From the NCBI GenBank assembly GCA_024426085.1, contig CP087971.1, positions 250,812 to 314,811 on the forward strand: a DNA stretch of 64,000 nt, given 5' to 3'. The DNA is from Rhizobium sp. RCAM05350. Lineage in GTDB: Bacteria; Pseudomonadota; Alphaproteobacteria; Rhizobiales; Rhizobiaceae. Positions within the stretch are counted from its first letter, which is position 1. The number at the start of each line of letters is the position of its first letter. A program made the translations under genes and the position numbers. Below, one piece after another: positions 30,514-40,183 of the stretch. The notes under the pieces were generated by a model. It searched no databases, was not told where the DNA came from, and worked only from the letters and a program-made list of their open reading frames with translations.

Positions 30514-32205
30514 CCTGAAACCTCCGTGTTGTATCCGTAAAGGTGCGAGGCTTGTGCGTTAGTCAGAAAGCCGTTGCGCAGGTCTTGCTCGATAAGCAGT
30601 GGCTCGCGCTCGCCGGCGTCGCCCCACCCGCCGCCGCCGCCGGTGATGACGCGCAACACATCGCCCTTGTTGAGTTCGATATGAGCAACGCGGCCATAAG
30701 TGCGAACAGCTCCGCCCTGTACAGGGAGCGATCTGCAAGGCATTGACTGTTCCCTGCCCACCGCCATCCATGCCCCAGGGCTGTGTCGCGGTGCGCCCGA
30801 AGCTGCCATACGCCGATGCGTCCGTGCCGAGGATCTCGTATTCGCGTACGATACCGAAGCCGCCCCGCCGACGCCCCGCACCCGCACCGCCCTCGACATT
30901 GAAGCCGTAGCGCTTGACCCTCAATGGAAACCGAGCCTCGATCACCTCGACGGAATAATTGTAAGTATCGCCGTCCGTGAGCGCGATCAGCGCGCCGGCG
31001 CCGTCCCGGTGCTCGCTCGCTCCCCAACCGCCATGCTGCGGCTCGATGTGGATGAACGGCTGGCCGCTGCGATCCCTGCCGGAAATGTAGACGACGCACA
31101 GGCTTGAGTAGGAGCCGGCGGAAAACCGCGACGGCATCAACGGCGCCAGCGCCTTCCAAACGAGTTCCGATGCGTGCACCGATCCCTCGTAATACCAGCC
31201 GGTCGGGGACGGCTTTTGAGCCGTGAAGATGGTCCCAGGGGGCGCGATGACCGTCAGCGGACGGAACCAGCCTTCGTTGGACGGATCCTGTGGCCCGACC
31301 ATAGCCTTGACGATTGTCCTGACCGCCGACTGCAAGGCGCCCCGGGCACAGTTGATCGGTCCGGCAACCGCTGGCGGGCAGCCGGTGAAATCGATGGTGA
31401 TACTGTCACCCGCAATGGTCACCGCCACCTTGACGTGGATAGGTTCCTGACTGACACCGTCTCCGTCGATGATATCAGTCGCCTCGTAGCGGCCATCGGG
31501 AAGAGCCGCAATCGCTGTCCGGCTGCGTGTCTCGCTGGCGTTGAGAAGATTGGCGAATGCGGCTTGAACGACCGAAGCGCCGTACCGTGCGGCAAGCTCC
31601 GCCATGCGACGCCCGGCAACCCTGACGGTTGCCACCTGCGCATTCAGATCGCCAAGAGCGATTTCAGGCAGACGAACGTTCTCGCTGACGATATGCAGGA
31701 TTTCATCGGAGAACACATCGGCGCGAACGATCTTGACGCCCGGCAGACGCAACCCCTCCTGGAACACCGACGTCGCATCCGGAGCAAGGCTTCCCGGCAC
31801 CGACCCGCCGACATCCAGGTAATGGGCGACATTGATGGCATAGGCGAGGATTTCACCATTGACGAACAACGGCTTGACGATGGCGAAATCGCAGGCATGC
31901 GTGCCGCCGGCATAGGGATCGTTGGACAGCAGGATGTCGCCATCGGCAAGATTGCCGGTAAATTTCTCGATGAGCGCTTTGACCTGCACGCCGAACGTGC
32001 CGGTAAACAGCGTGATGCCGTTCATCTGGGCGACGAGTTCGCCATCGGCGGTTAACAGGCCACAGGCAAAATCCAGCACTTCGTAGATGACCGGGCTCAT
32101 GCTGGTCCGGGCCATGACGATGCCCATCTCATCGACGGTCGCCATCAGCTTACCTTCGATGATCTCCTGGGTTACAGGGTCGACAAGTTTCCCGCCGGTG
32201 GTCAT
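30510..32205 (-). CDS. hyuB: Hydantoinase/5-oxoprolinase subunit B (HyuB family)
   Basis: About 565 residues with HyuB hallmarks: VDPVTQEIIEGKLMATVDEMG, ILLSNDPYAGGTHACDFAI, and at the C-terminus VLRVITGGGGGWGD. A frame break near 30715 splits off the last ~70 residues. First gene of a six-gene operon (hyuB-hyuA-ATPase-binding protein-two permeases). It follows the MalT-like regulator gene, on the same strand, after a 120-bp gap that carries a perfect hairpin. Confidence 0.88.
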
Positions 32206-32300
32206 CGTCTGCTAACCCTCCTCACGCCTGTTGACGGCAGATTAGGAGCGTTTGACCCGCACCGGTAGCTGGTCAGATGGGTGGTTAGGGCTGACCGATG

Positions 32301-32318
32301 CCTACCCGTTTGGGTAGG
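32301..32318. promoter_or_regulatory. Perfect 7-bp inverted repeat between regulator and hyuB
   Basis: CCTACCC and GGGTAGG flank a 4-base loop (GTTT). It lies just after the regulator stop and upstream of hyuB. On the minus strand no U-run follows, so it is more likely an operator than a terminator, though a weak terminator is possible. A GGGTGGTTAGGG stretch lies close by at about 32279-32290. Confidence 0.35.
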
Positions 32319-32325
32319 TTGTTGA

Positions 32326-35026
32326 TCACGGTAGCGCGCCTGAATCTCGCCCGGCCGTCACCGCAGCCGTGCGAGTAGTGACATTCAGCTTGGCAAAAAT
32401 GTTGCGTAGGTGAAATTTGACCGTGTTGTCGCTGAGATCCAGCTTGCGGGCCGATTTCCTTGTTGCTGAGGCCCGCACTCAAAAGATGCATCACACTGCG
32501 CTCGCGCTCGGTCAGTCCTCCAGGTTCACGCAGCAGATTGGCCGTCGCGTTGTTTGCCACGATGCTACTCGCCGCTGGTGGCATCGCCGGTTCGTCAAGA
32601 ACATGAGACAGGCGCTGCGATATCACCGCCGGGATTTCCATCAAGCCTGCCAGACGGCGCAGGCTATCTGTGAAATCGGCTCCTTCAATCTGAAGGATTG
32701 CGCGGTAGTCGGCCATCGGCAACGACAGCAGCAGGCTGGAGAGGCAGGTGGCAGCATTTTCCGGCTGACCTTCAGCCAGCAACAGGCGAATGTCGAGAAG
32801 CCCGAGTTCGATACGGCGCGGCACATGTGGCTTCAGCGCTTGCTGCGTCCTCAGGCGGTCGAACAAATCCCGTGCGCGCACAATGTCGCCACGTGCCGCG
32901 TAAATTCGCGCCCAAAGAAGCGCCGGAACGCAGCCGCGCAGGTTGATGCCAAGATTGTTGGCAGCATCTGCGTAGGCAGCCTGGACCTGGAAGCCATTGA
33001 CATCGGCGTAGCGTACCGCTTCCTCGATATCGCCGGTGGCGACGAGAAGCGTCACCCGCTCGCCGTCGATCAATCGGGTCAGCCTGTCGAAGCCGCGGCG
33101 GCAGGGCCGCAGCTCTGGCGCTATCGATTGCGGCGTGAGCCGCAAGCACATCGCCGTTCAGGCGAAGCACGCGCTGCTGTGCCATGAAGCCTGCCGCCAG
33201 AAGGTCGAACCACGTATCGTGGCGTTCCAGATGGGGGAGAGCCCAAGACAAAGCGGCGGAAGCTGCATCGTGCTCGCCGCGCATCGACAGAACCTCGCTC
33301 AACAGCACTTGGCCCACGGCATCGAGATCGCTGCCCTCGCCAATATTGGACTGGGCTTCTGCGATCAGGCTCCGGTAGGCATCCTCAGCGCTTGCGCTAT
33401 CACCGCTGAAGAATGCCGCCTGGCCGATATGCGTATAGAGATGCATGGCGCCAAAATCTGCGCCACCGTCGCGAAACGCCCGCATGGCCAGCTGCCCATA
33501 ATGCATGGCGCGCTCGAGGTCTGTCCGGATCAGGAAGTTATAGGCCAGCATGTTGAGCGCCAGCGCGCGGTGAATGAGCTCCATATCGCTGCCATGTGAA
33601 AGGTCGGCTTCCAATGCGGAGAGATCGGCAGGGCTGGCCCAATGATCGGTATAGAGCGATAGCAGCACGCGCACCACGCGTAGGTCGCGTGATAATGTCT
33701 GACTGGTGCACGCCCGCTCGGCAACCGCCAGATAGTGGTTGGCTGCGTCGAGTTGACCTGCCTTGGCGCTAATCACGGAAAGGCCGAGTGTTGTCAGCGG
33801 GTAGGCGGAAAGATGGATATCGGCAGCCTTGGCGATCAATGTCTGGAACAGCAGCGTGCCGCCCCGTGTTGTCGCGTAGACCCGCCGCCATCCGCCGGCT
33901 GCCTCTATGATTTCAGCCGCCAGTGCTGTGTCACCGGCCAGCAGAGCGTGACGGACCGCCGCTTCGCAATCGTCGCGCTTCAAACCAGCCCGCGGCTTTC
34001 CGCAGGATATCGATCGTCTCTATGCCAACCCGTTCGGCCTCCTCCTTAAGAAAGCTGTTAAAGACGGGATGACACCGGATCCATATCCCCTGGGCATCCA
34101 GAACAGTGATCGGCAGCGCATAGTTCGTGAGCCGATTGAAGAGCGTTGCGGCATCCGGGCTACTGGATATCGCGGTGGCCAGCGTGCGGCTGATGGCCGG
34201 AAGCGATGCCGTCTCGATTAGGAAATGCTGGATGTCCGAAGGCAGGCTGGAAAATACCTGTTCCGATAGATAACGCGCCATCTCGGCATTGCTGCCATCA
34301 AACGATTCCAGAATGGAGGCGCTGTCATTGCTTTCAGCAACAAGAACTCGAACCATCTGCAGCGCCACCGCCCAGCCCTCTGTGCGTTTGTTCAGCTCGC
34401 CGATCTGTTCGCGTGTCAGTTTTTCGGCTCGCCCTGCAAAAAACTCCTGCGCTTCCGTGTCTGAAAAGCTGAGATCGGCGACGCCGATTTGTCGGAGCTC
34501 GCCGGTTAGCCGCAGAGCCGAGATTGGAAACCGCGGTACGCTGCGGGAAATCAGGACGAATTTGACATGGGCGAGGTCTTTGGCAGCCAACAGCTTTGCC
34601 AAAAGGGATTCCTGTCGCATCGGTTTGGGCGAAATGATAGTCGTCCAGGAAAAGCGTGAGCGGCGTTTCGACCCGCCGCAACCGGGTGACGAGAACGGAC
34701 AAAAGTGTGGCCACCGGCATGCTGCTGGCATCAAGGCCACGGCTATCCCCCGGTTGCAGATCCTGCAGAGCTTCCAGCAAGGCCACAAGGAAGCGGCTTT
34801 GGTCGCAATCGTCCACTTCCAGCGGCAACCAGACGAGTGTTCCACCCTGATTCTTCAGAAGATCGTACCATTGGGCGGCAAAAGACGTCTTTCCGTAGCC
34901 GGCAGGCGCCACGATGGTCGTCAGCCGGCGTGGCCCAAAACGCTGCAGCTGCTGCAGGAGATTGCGGCGCCGGATATGCTGGCCGCCATTTACCGGCGGT
35001 TGAAATCGGTTTTGATGCGTGACCAT
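32326..35026 (-). CDS. MalT-like LuxR-family ATP-dependent transcriptional activator
   Basis: About 900 residues over at least four frame breaks (near 34625, 33975, 33120 and 32450). Order: N-terminal AAA/STAND NTPase (Walker A IVAPAGYGKTSFAAQW; Walker B LTLFLDDYHFA), a winged-helix region, a long helical repeat sensor domain (residues ~350-790), and a C-terminal LuxR helix-turn-helix (GLTERERSVMHLLSAGLSNKEI, then NTVKFHLRNIFAKLNV) ending at 32326. Such proteins activate transport and catabolic operons when an inducer binds. It lies directly upstream of the hyu/ABC operon on the same strand and is its likely activator. Confidence 0.85.
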
Positions 35027-35340
35027 TGCTTATGTTTGCTGAGGCTGGGGCCAGATTGCAAGTTAACGATGGAAATAAGCTTTCTCCAAATTCCGGAAAT
35101 CTGATGCATTTCGATTTCTCCCCGCCTGCAAGCGCGAAGTTGCCAGTTTACATCATGGTATCGTTGCAAGGGTCTGGTTCAGTGCTGCAGGGCTGTGGTT
35201 AAAGCAAGGCCGCGCCAACCTCGTTATGGCACCGATCGGTATATCCTCCGGTGCCAGGCGCGCCTTCAAGAAAGCTGCCGGAGAACGGACGTGGCGGCGA
35301 CGAAGCGTGGCATCAAAAAATGGTCGGTCATCGAGGCGCC

Positions 35341-35604
35341 TCAACCGTGTCCAGTACTTTCATCGAGTAGATTTTGCGCCAATTCGCTGATGGCCACTTC
35401 CGCCTCCTCCAGTGTCCAGCCGACGCTTGCAGCGTGTTTTGCCAAGGCCATGAAGGTTGACGAGAGCCTGCCTGCGGCTGCATCCAGAACATCACCCGAG
35501 TGTAATTCGGCAAGGGTCAGGAAAGACTGCTCAAGAGCCTCTTGGCAGCCGATATCGCGATCCCGGTAAGGTCCATTCTGTCTGGGTCTGTTCAACACTT
35601 GCAT
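35341..35604 (-). CDS. Small hypothetical protein
   Basis: 87 residues from the ATG at 35604 (MQVLNRPRQNGPYRDRDIG); an upstream ATG would add 10 residues. Mostly helical and acidic towards the end (EEAEVAISELAQNLLDEST), with no membrane segment or signal peptide. The even amino-acid mix and lack of shadow-type arginine richness suggest a real cytoplasmic protein, but I do not recognise the family. Its nearest neighbours are the MalT-like regulator start and a tiny membrane-peptide ORF. Confidence 0.5.
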   Translation of the reverse strand: MQVLNRPRQNGPYRDRDIGCQEALEQSFLTLAELHSGDVLDAAAGRLSSTFMALAKHAASVGWTLEEAEVAISELAQNLLDESTGHG

Positions 35605-35845
35605 TTTGTTCCCATGGTTGTGTTCCACATTCACTGGTTTGCCGAGCTATGCCAAATACTCGTGAACCCGATCTTAAGCCCGATCGTCCGTATGATCCTC
35701 AATATTCTCGAAACCGACTTTGCTTTCGACCGGCAGGAGTGCCCGCCCGGCTGGGTGTAGCACCAGCAATATCATGTTCCCTTGGTAACCGCCGGTTCGA
35801 CGGGGTGAGCATAATCAAGCTCCATCACTTGTGTTGGAGCGTCCA

Positions 35846-35956
35846 ATGAATTTTCCGAATTTCGCCGATCACCCGGAGCGTGGCGTCGCGATCTTTGCCC
35901 TCGTCGTCTGGATGGCAACAATTGGCAGGGCGATCGTCATCACCTACGGTTTATGA
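35846..35956 (+). CDS. Possible 36-residue single-span membrane peptide
   Basis: ATG at 35846 with a GGAGCG stretch 5-10 bp before it encodes 36 residues, of which about 22 (GVAIFALVVWMATIGRAIVI) form one hydrophobic span. Small single-span proteins of this kind are common but often unannotated in rhizobia. I base this on the coding text only; no homologue is known to me. Confidence 0.35.
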   Translation: MNFPNFADHPERGVAIFALVVWMATIGRAIVITYGL

Positions 35957-36215
35957 GTGCTGCGGTCTATGAAAAGGCTGTATGGGGAAGATAGACAAAG
36001 CACGGCTTTGGCGGCAGAGTGTTGCGGCCTGTTTTTCGGCGTTCTCAGTGAAGAACCAACAGATTGACCAAGGGGATTCCGGCTAAAGTTTGCAGGCCTG
36101 CACAAAAGACTAGGCGGATTATGTGAGAAATTTTGCCCTACGCTCTGGATTTGGTTCGTAAATTGCTCTACTGCCCCTGCCATCTCCAGTGAACATCAGA
36201 CTTTGAAAGATTCAC

Positions 36216-36448
36216 ATGCAAGTATTGGTTCATGACAACAACGTCGATCAGGCTCTCCGAGTGTTGAAGAAGAAACTTCAGCGCGAAGGCGTCTTCCGTG
36301 AAATGCGTATGCGGGAAGCATACGAGAAGCCGTCCGTCAAAAAGGCGCCAGAAGGCTGAGGCTATCAGCCGTCAGCGCAAGAACGCAGCGCAAGCAGCTT
36401 CAGCGCGAAGGCCTTCTGCCGGCGCCGAAGAAGAAGCCGACCCGCTAA
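36216..36448 (+). CDS. rpsU: 30S ribosomal protein bS21
   Basis: About 77 residues: [40 protein letters not shown], then, in shifted frames, [12 protein letters not shown] and [18 protein letters not shown]. Two compensating one-base changes near 36344 and 36383 break the frame. bS21 has a role in initiation on the small subunit. A damaged copy of so important a gene is the best internal argument that the frame breaks are sequence errors, although rhizobia can carry a second rpsU. Confidence 0.85.
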
Positions 36449-36487
36449 TAGCGGCAGCTTCTGACGAGATTGGGGCTTTTTAGTCCA

Positions 36488-36520
36488 AGGCGCGTCCGGC
36501 ACCCGGGCGCGCCTCGTTTC
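36488..36520 (+). terminator. Rho-independent terminator after rpsU
   Basis: A 12-bp stem (arms 36488-36499 and 36503-36514, one G-T wobble) with a 3-base loop, followed by a T-rich run (CGTTTCGTTGTTT), 40 bp after the rpsU stop. Confidence 0.7.
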
Positions 36521-37062
36521 GTTGTTTCTGAATAATTGGATTTGGGAAGCTTTGTCGCATACCGGCCATCAGGGCTCGGTGCTGCGAAAAACCGAGTTTC
36601 GCCCATGGCGCGCGCGGCGAGCGGGATCGCCGCCGGCCCGCCCTGTCACCTTCATCGGCTTCCTGCGCCTTAGCAAACCCCTTTGGCGTTTCCTAGGTTC
36701 GAACAGTCCCGCCAACGACTCCGTTGGTGCTCCCGTGGCGTTTCTGTCATCGCGTGCGCCACAAGCCTCGATTCCGTCTCATCCTATTTCATCGATGCCG
36801 ATGTCACGCCCTATCCCGGCGGCTTTCCAGTCGACGGCGATCAACTTCACGATAGTCATCTCGTTTACGCGAGCCTTGGTTTTCTTTGGCGTTCATGGCT
36901 CTGGGTGTGACCATGACCCTGCCTCGCAGGGAGCACATTTGAGCTTCAGGCTGTACACTGTCGATGCGGAATGTTCGGGAAATTTCACTGTATAGAGGAA
37001 ATATTTCCTACGCGTGAGAAATTTGTTCCTATCTACTTCTGATTGATTCCAGAGGTAGATCA
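36521..37062. other. Non-coding stretch with GAAA/TTTC operator-like palindromes before the XRE gene
   Basis: No convincing gene from 36521 to 36960. The last 100 bp hold a cluster of GAAA/TTTC half-sites: GAAATTTC at 36979-36986, the perfect 14-bp palindrome AGGAAATATTTCCT at 36996-37009, and GAGAAATTTG from about 37016. They sit just upstream of the XRE repressor gene and are the natural candidates for its own binding sites. Confidence 0.55.
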
Positions 37063-37443
37063 ATGGACCAGCCCCAAATCGATAGAGCGCGCGGCACTCG
37101 GCTTAAACAGGCCATGGTGATACGCGGTCACCACAAAGCGATGGCACTTGCAGCTGAGCTATCCATCTCTCCCGCAGCATTAACGAAGTGGACTCAGGGT
37201 CATGCCATGTCCGTCGATCATGCGCGCAAACTTGCAGGCCTGCTCAATGTGTCGCTAGACTGGCTGTTGATGGGCCGCAACGGCCCAGATTTTCTGCAGT
37301 CAGATCATTTGAGCGCGCTTGAACTCGATCTTATTGAAAAGCTGCGGGAGCGACCCGCGCGAATTACAAAACTCCTCATCGGCCTGGCTGTCGAGATGCC
37401 GAAAACGCCAGCAACGGAACAATCAAAACCCGTTCAACCCTGA
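37063..37443 (+). CDS. XRE-family helix-turn-helix regulator (phage-repressor-like)
   Basis: Intact, 126 residues. N-terminal HTH at residues ~15-70 (AMALAAELSISPAALTKWTQGHAMSVDHARKLAGLL followed by NVSLDWLLMGR, typical of Cro/CI-like proteins). The tail (residues 80-126) is helical with no protease-like domain. The start has a GAGGTAGATCA ribosome region. It precedes three unrecognised genes on the same strand (37622-39542) and, with the palindromes upstream, probably represses itself and perhaps them. Confidence 0.85.
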   Translation: MDQPQIDRARGTRLKQAMVIRGHHKAMALAAELSISPAALTKWTQGHAMSVDHARKLAGLLNVSLDWLLMGRNGPDFLQSDHLSALELDLIEKLRERPARITKLLIGLAVEMPKTPATEQSKPVQP

Positions 37444-37621
37444 GTAAATTCGGTCCCGGATTTTTACCCATCCTAAATAACCTTAGGTAGAAATCTATAA
37501 CCGGATGTCGCAATAGTTTCATCGGGGAATGCAACTGCTAGGTGCGTATCGGCAGTGTCGTAAGCAGCTGACAGAGGTAGCAAATCGGCCCCCTCACAGA
37601 ACTCAAATCGGAGAACTATCG

Positions 37622-38288
37622 ATGTCCACACTCCTGACGATCAATGTCACGAATCTTGAGAGCGCAACGCAGCAATTTTACTTCTTTCAGCAGCCGGCAG
37701 TCTATACAGGCGGTGCGACTGTTTACAGTAACAGCCTCTATTCCGACAGCTTGGGAAACTACGCCGCCACAGGATCTACCCTGACCTTCCAGGTGAACAT
37801 GCAGTTCTATGCCGGTATCCAGCAGGCGCATAGTACACCAACGGTTGGCCAGTCTTCGGGCTATTCCTCTGCCAGCCGGGCCATCGACTTGGCACCCGCC
37901 TCAGGCCCAGCCAACGATTGGACCACCGCATCCGTCGGCCCGTTGGGGTTGACGCAGCCGACGAATGGTACCGGCGTGCAACCGGGCGCGTTCCGGATTA
38001 CCACCCCCGACCTATTCGCCGCCTGCCGTCTACAACGTCGGCTCGGCCGTCGAAGTCAACGGGGGTATTGCCCTCTCGAACTTTGTGGTGGCAAACCCCA
38101 GCAACAACACGGATTGCCAGCCGATCCTGAAATACTATGTCCAGACGGGCAGCTACACGCCGGGAACCGTCATGAATTTTTCCACCTCCAGCGTCAACGC
38201 GGCTGTTTGCGATTTCACCGGCGGCCATTCGATCATCAACGTCACGCTCAACGCCGATGGCTCATGGGGAACGCAGATCATTCAATAA
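37622..38288 (+). CDS. Uncharacterised Ser/Thr/Asn-rich beta-type protein, copy 1
   Basis: About 221 residues; ATG 37622 follows GGAGA. A frame break near 38010 separates PGAFRITTP from TYSPPAVYNVGSAVEVNG. No signal peptide or membrane span; low charge and rich in Ser, Thr, Asn, Gly and Tyr, which suggests an all-beta fold. It shares an end-to-end pattern with the next gene: an early (Q)FYFFQ/(S)FYAFQ segment, a PLGL block, YYVxxGxxxxG, and a C-terminal CDFTxG. I do not recognise a named family. Second gene after the XRE regulator, 178 bp downstream. Confidence 0.65.
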
Positions 38289-38459
38289 GCCCAGATTTGA
38301 TCCGAGAGTGCCGTGTGGGCAGGCTAGTCATGGAAGAACCTGCCCACACGGTTCAATCGAGTGGTCGGCCAATTGCTGGCCCGCCCACGTCCTGGCACCG
38401 CTATTCACACATTCATGATCACTTCAGGGAGCCAGACGGCACCTGGGAGGCAGAACCCC

Positions 38460-39176
38460 ATGGCTTCGCAATATAGCATCATCATCAAGAACATGTCGGC
38501 GCAGACCATGTCTTTCTATGCCTTCCAGAAACAGGCATCCTTTACCAACTCCGGAGCAACGCCGACCGTCCTGTCTAGTAGCCTCGCTTCGGGGGCCTTG
38601 GCACCGAACGCCAGTTCCGGCGCGCAACTGAATTTCGGTTTCGATGTCCAAAATTATGTCGGCGCGAAAAGCGCCGCCACATCCTCGTCCCAGGTAAAAT
38701 TCAACGCAAGCATCTCCATGGTCAGTGCCAAAAGCGCAGTTAGTAGTGCGGCCGCGGTACAGCCGATCGACTTGACGACCTCAGCGCCAAGCCAAACGGT
38801 CGACAATTCTTCCGTGCTGACAATCAGCCCCCTGGGTTTGTCGGCGGCAACCTATCAGCCGGGTCTCACAGCAGGTTCCTTCGCTATCCAGGTCCCGTCC
38901 TACACGCCCACACCCGTGCCGCAACTCTATTGCGGATGCGCGGCCATCAATCAGGACGGAAGTATCACTTTAGCGAACTTCATCACCCCACTCACCAACA
39001 GTAAAGTATACTGTACGCCGCATGCGACATACTACGTGGCGGTTGGCAATATTTCCGTTGGTCAAAGCATAACATACACAACAAGCCAGGCCGAAGAGTG
39101 TGATTTCACCCCCGGTTACACCGTTATTACAGTTCAATACCACGGTGATGGTTCATTCACAACAAAGGGGAGCTGA
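38460..39176 (+). CDS. Uncharacterised Ser/Thr/Asn-rich beta-type protein, copy 2
   Basis: Intact, 238 residues from ATG 38460. It is a diverged paralogue of the preceding gene: MSAQTMSFYAFQKQASF against ATQQFYFFQQPAVY, NQDGSITLANFI against VNGGIALSNFV, YCTPHATYYVAVG against DCQPILKYYVQTG, and ECDFTPGYTVITV against VCDFTGGHSIINV. Two cysteines near the end are common to both, possibly a disulfide or metal site. It has an extra CGC motif (LYCGCAAI). No export signal. Function unknown. Confidence 0.75.
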   Translation: MASQYSIIIKNMSAQTMSFYAFQKQASFTNSGATPTVLSSSLASGALAPNASSGAQLNFGFDVQNYVGAKSAATSSSQVKFNASISMVSAKSAVSSAAAVQPIDLTTSAPSQTVDNSSVLTISPLGLSAATYQPGLTAGSFAIQVPSYTPTPVPQLYCGCAAINQDGSITLANFITPLTNSKVYCTPHATYYVAVGNISVGQSITYTTSQAEECDFTPGYTVITVQYHGDGSFTTKGS

Positions 39177-39266
39177 CAGATGCTGTAGAAAAATCGCGAC
39201 GCTTTCCCAAAGCGCAAGAGTTTACCTGAATCGCTTTAAGCGAAACCAACTAATGGGAGTTTCAAC

Positions 39267-39542
39267 ATGGCAACGTATTACAACATCACCCTGAACGCCA
39301 ACATCCCTCATGGGTCCGATATTCTCAACAAACCCTGCAAGGTTGTCTTTAGCTACCCTAATGGTAGTTTTTCCCTTCCATATTCCGGCACGGTGTTTGC
39401 CTGGCCAACCGCCAATACAGTGCGCATTAGTTCCCCTGTATTGAATATCGATGCTGCCTGGGTTGGCGCCAACGGCGGAACACTGACTATTCAAACCGGC
39501 GGCGGCCTCGCTTACAGGATCACCAATTTTGCGAGAATGTGA
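39267..39542 (+). CDS. Small uncharacterised beta-type protein
   Basis: Intact, 91 residues from ATG 39267 (a GGGAG precedes it by about 10 bp). Low charge, rich in Asn, Gly, Thr and aromatic residues (MATYYNITLNANIPHGSDIL to RITNFARM). No signal peptide or membrane span. It lacks the CDFTxG end of its two neighbours, so it is a distinct protein, but its composition and its position 90 bp downstream suggest a common role. Confidence 0.65.
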   Translation: MATYYNITLNANIPHGSDILNKPCKVVFSYPNGSFSLPYSGTVFAWPTANTVRISSPVLNIDAAWVGANGGTLTIQTGGGLAYRITNFARM

Positions 39543-39736
39543 ATGGGCTGTTGCCTGGATCAATACCTCGCTGATCAGATTTAGAAATACAGGCCGCTGT
39601 AGCGCATGTCCGAAAGGACGCCTGCAGCGGCCTTATCTCGTGTGAGCACGTGTTGCGGCCCTCCAACGGTTAAGCTAAGCCTTCGTCGCGCCAGCGGCAG
39701 GCAACCATCCGTTCGGCGAGACGCGTGGAGGAAAGT

Positions 39737-40183
39737 ATGCCGGATCAATCGCTTGTCACCTATGTTGGCGTGGCGCATCCGTGGATGTGTGACGTCATGG
39801 GGCATATGAATGTCCGCCACTATGCCGCGATGTTCGACGATGCCAGCTTCCAGCTTCTTGGCCACATCGCCGGTACCGAGGGTCTTGCCGATACAAGCCG
39901 CGGGTGGGCCGATGTTCGTTCCGAGGTTGAATACAAGCACGAAACCAAGGCTGGCGCGCTGTTGACGATCCGCTCTCGCGTGGTCAAGGCCGGTCGTAGT
40001 TCGGTGACGTTCGAGCAGGTCATGTCCGGTTCGCTGGACGGTGTCGTTCATGCGGTCAACAGGACGGTTAGCGTCCGCTTCGATCTCGCCGAGCGGGTCG
40101 CCGTTGCACTCGACGCCGACATGCGGACACGCGCCGAGGCGCTTCAGGCAGAGGCCGCAGCCAACGAAAACAGGGTGGATTAA
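39737..40183 (+). CDS. Acyl-CoA thioesterase, hotdog fold (4HBT)
   Basis: Intact, 148 residues from ATG 39737, chosen over a GTG at 39725 because GGAGGAAAG immediately precedes it. The text matches single-domain 4HBT enzymes: HPWMCDVMGHMNVRHYAAMF, with the Asp-x-x-Gly-His-x-Asn motif, and a later ALLTIRSRVVKAGRSSVTFEQ strand. It hydrolyses acyl-CoA thioesters; chain preference is unknown. It converges with the LysR gene, overlapping it by 4 bp. Confidence 0.88.
   Translation: MPDQSLVTYVGVAHPWMCDVMGHMNVRHYAAMFDDASFQLLGHIAGTEGLADTSRGWADVRSEVEYKHETKAGALLTIRSRVVKAGRSSVTFEQVMSGSLDGVVHAVNRTVSVRFDLAERVAVALDADMRTRAEALQAEAAANENRVD

Noticed and set aside
35153..35344. 63-residue minus-strand ORF before the MalT-like regulator
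   Set aside because: Arginine-rich chance frame without a ribosome site.
36298..36483. Separate 61-residue gene overlapping rpsU
   Set aside because: It is rpsU coding continued in another frame after an indel.
36683..36910. 75-residue ORF downstream of rpsU
   Set aside because: Starts inside a non-coding stretch without a ribosome site; text does not resemble a known protein, though a remnant cannot be excluded.
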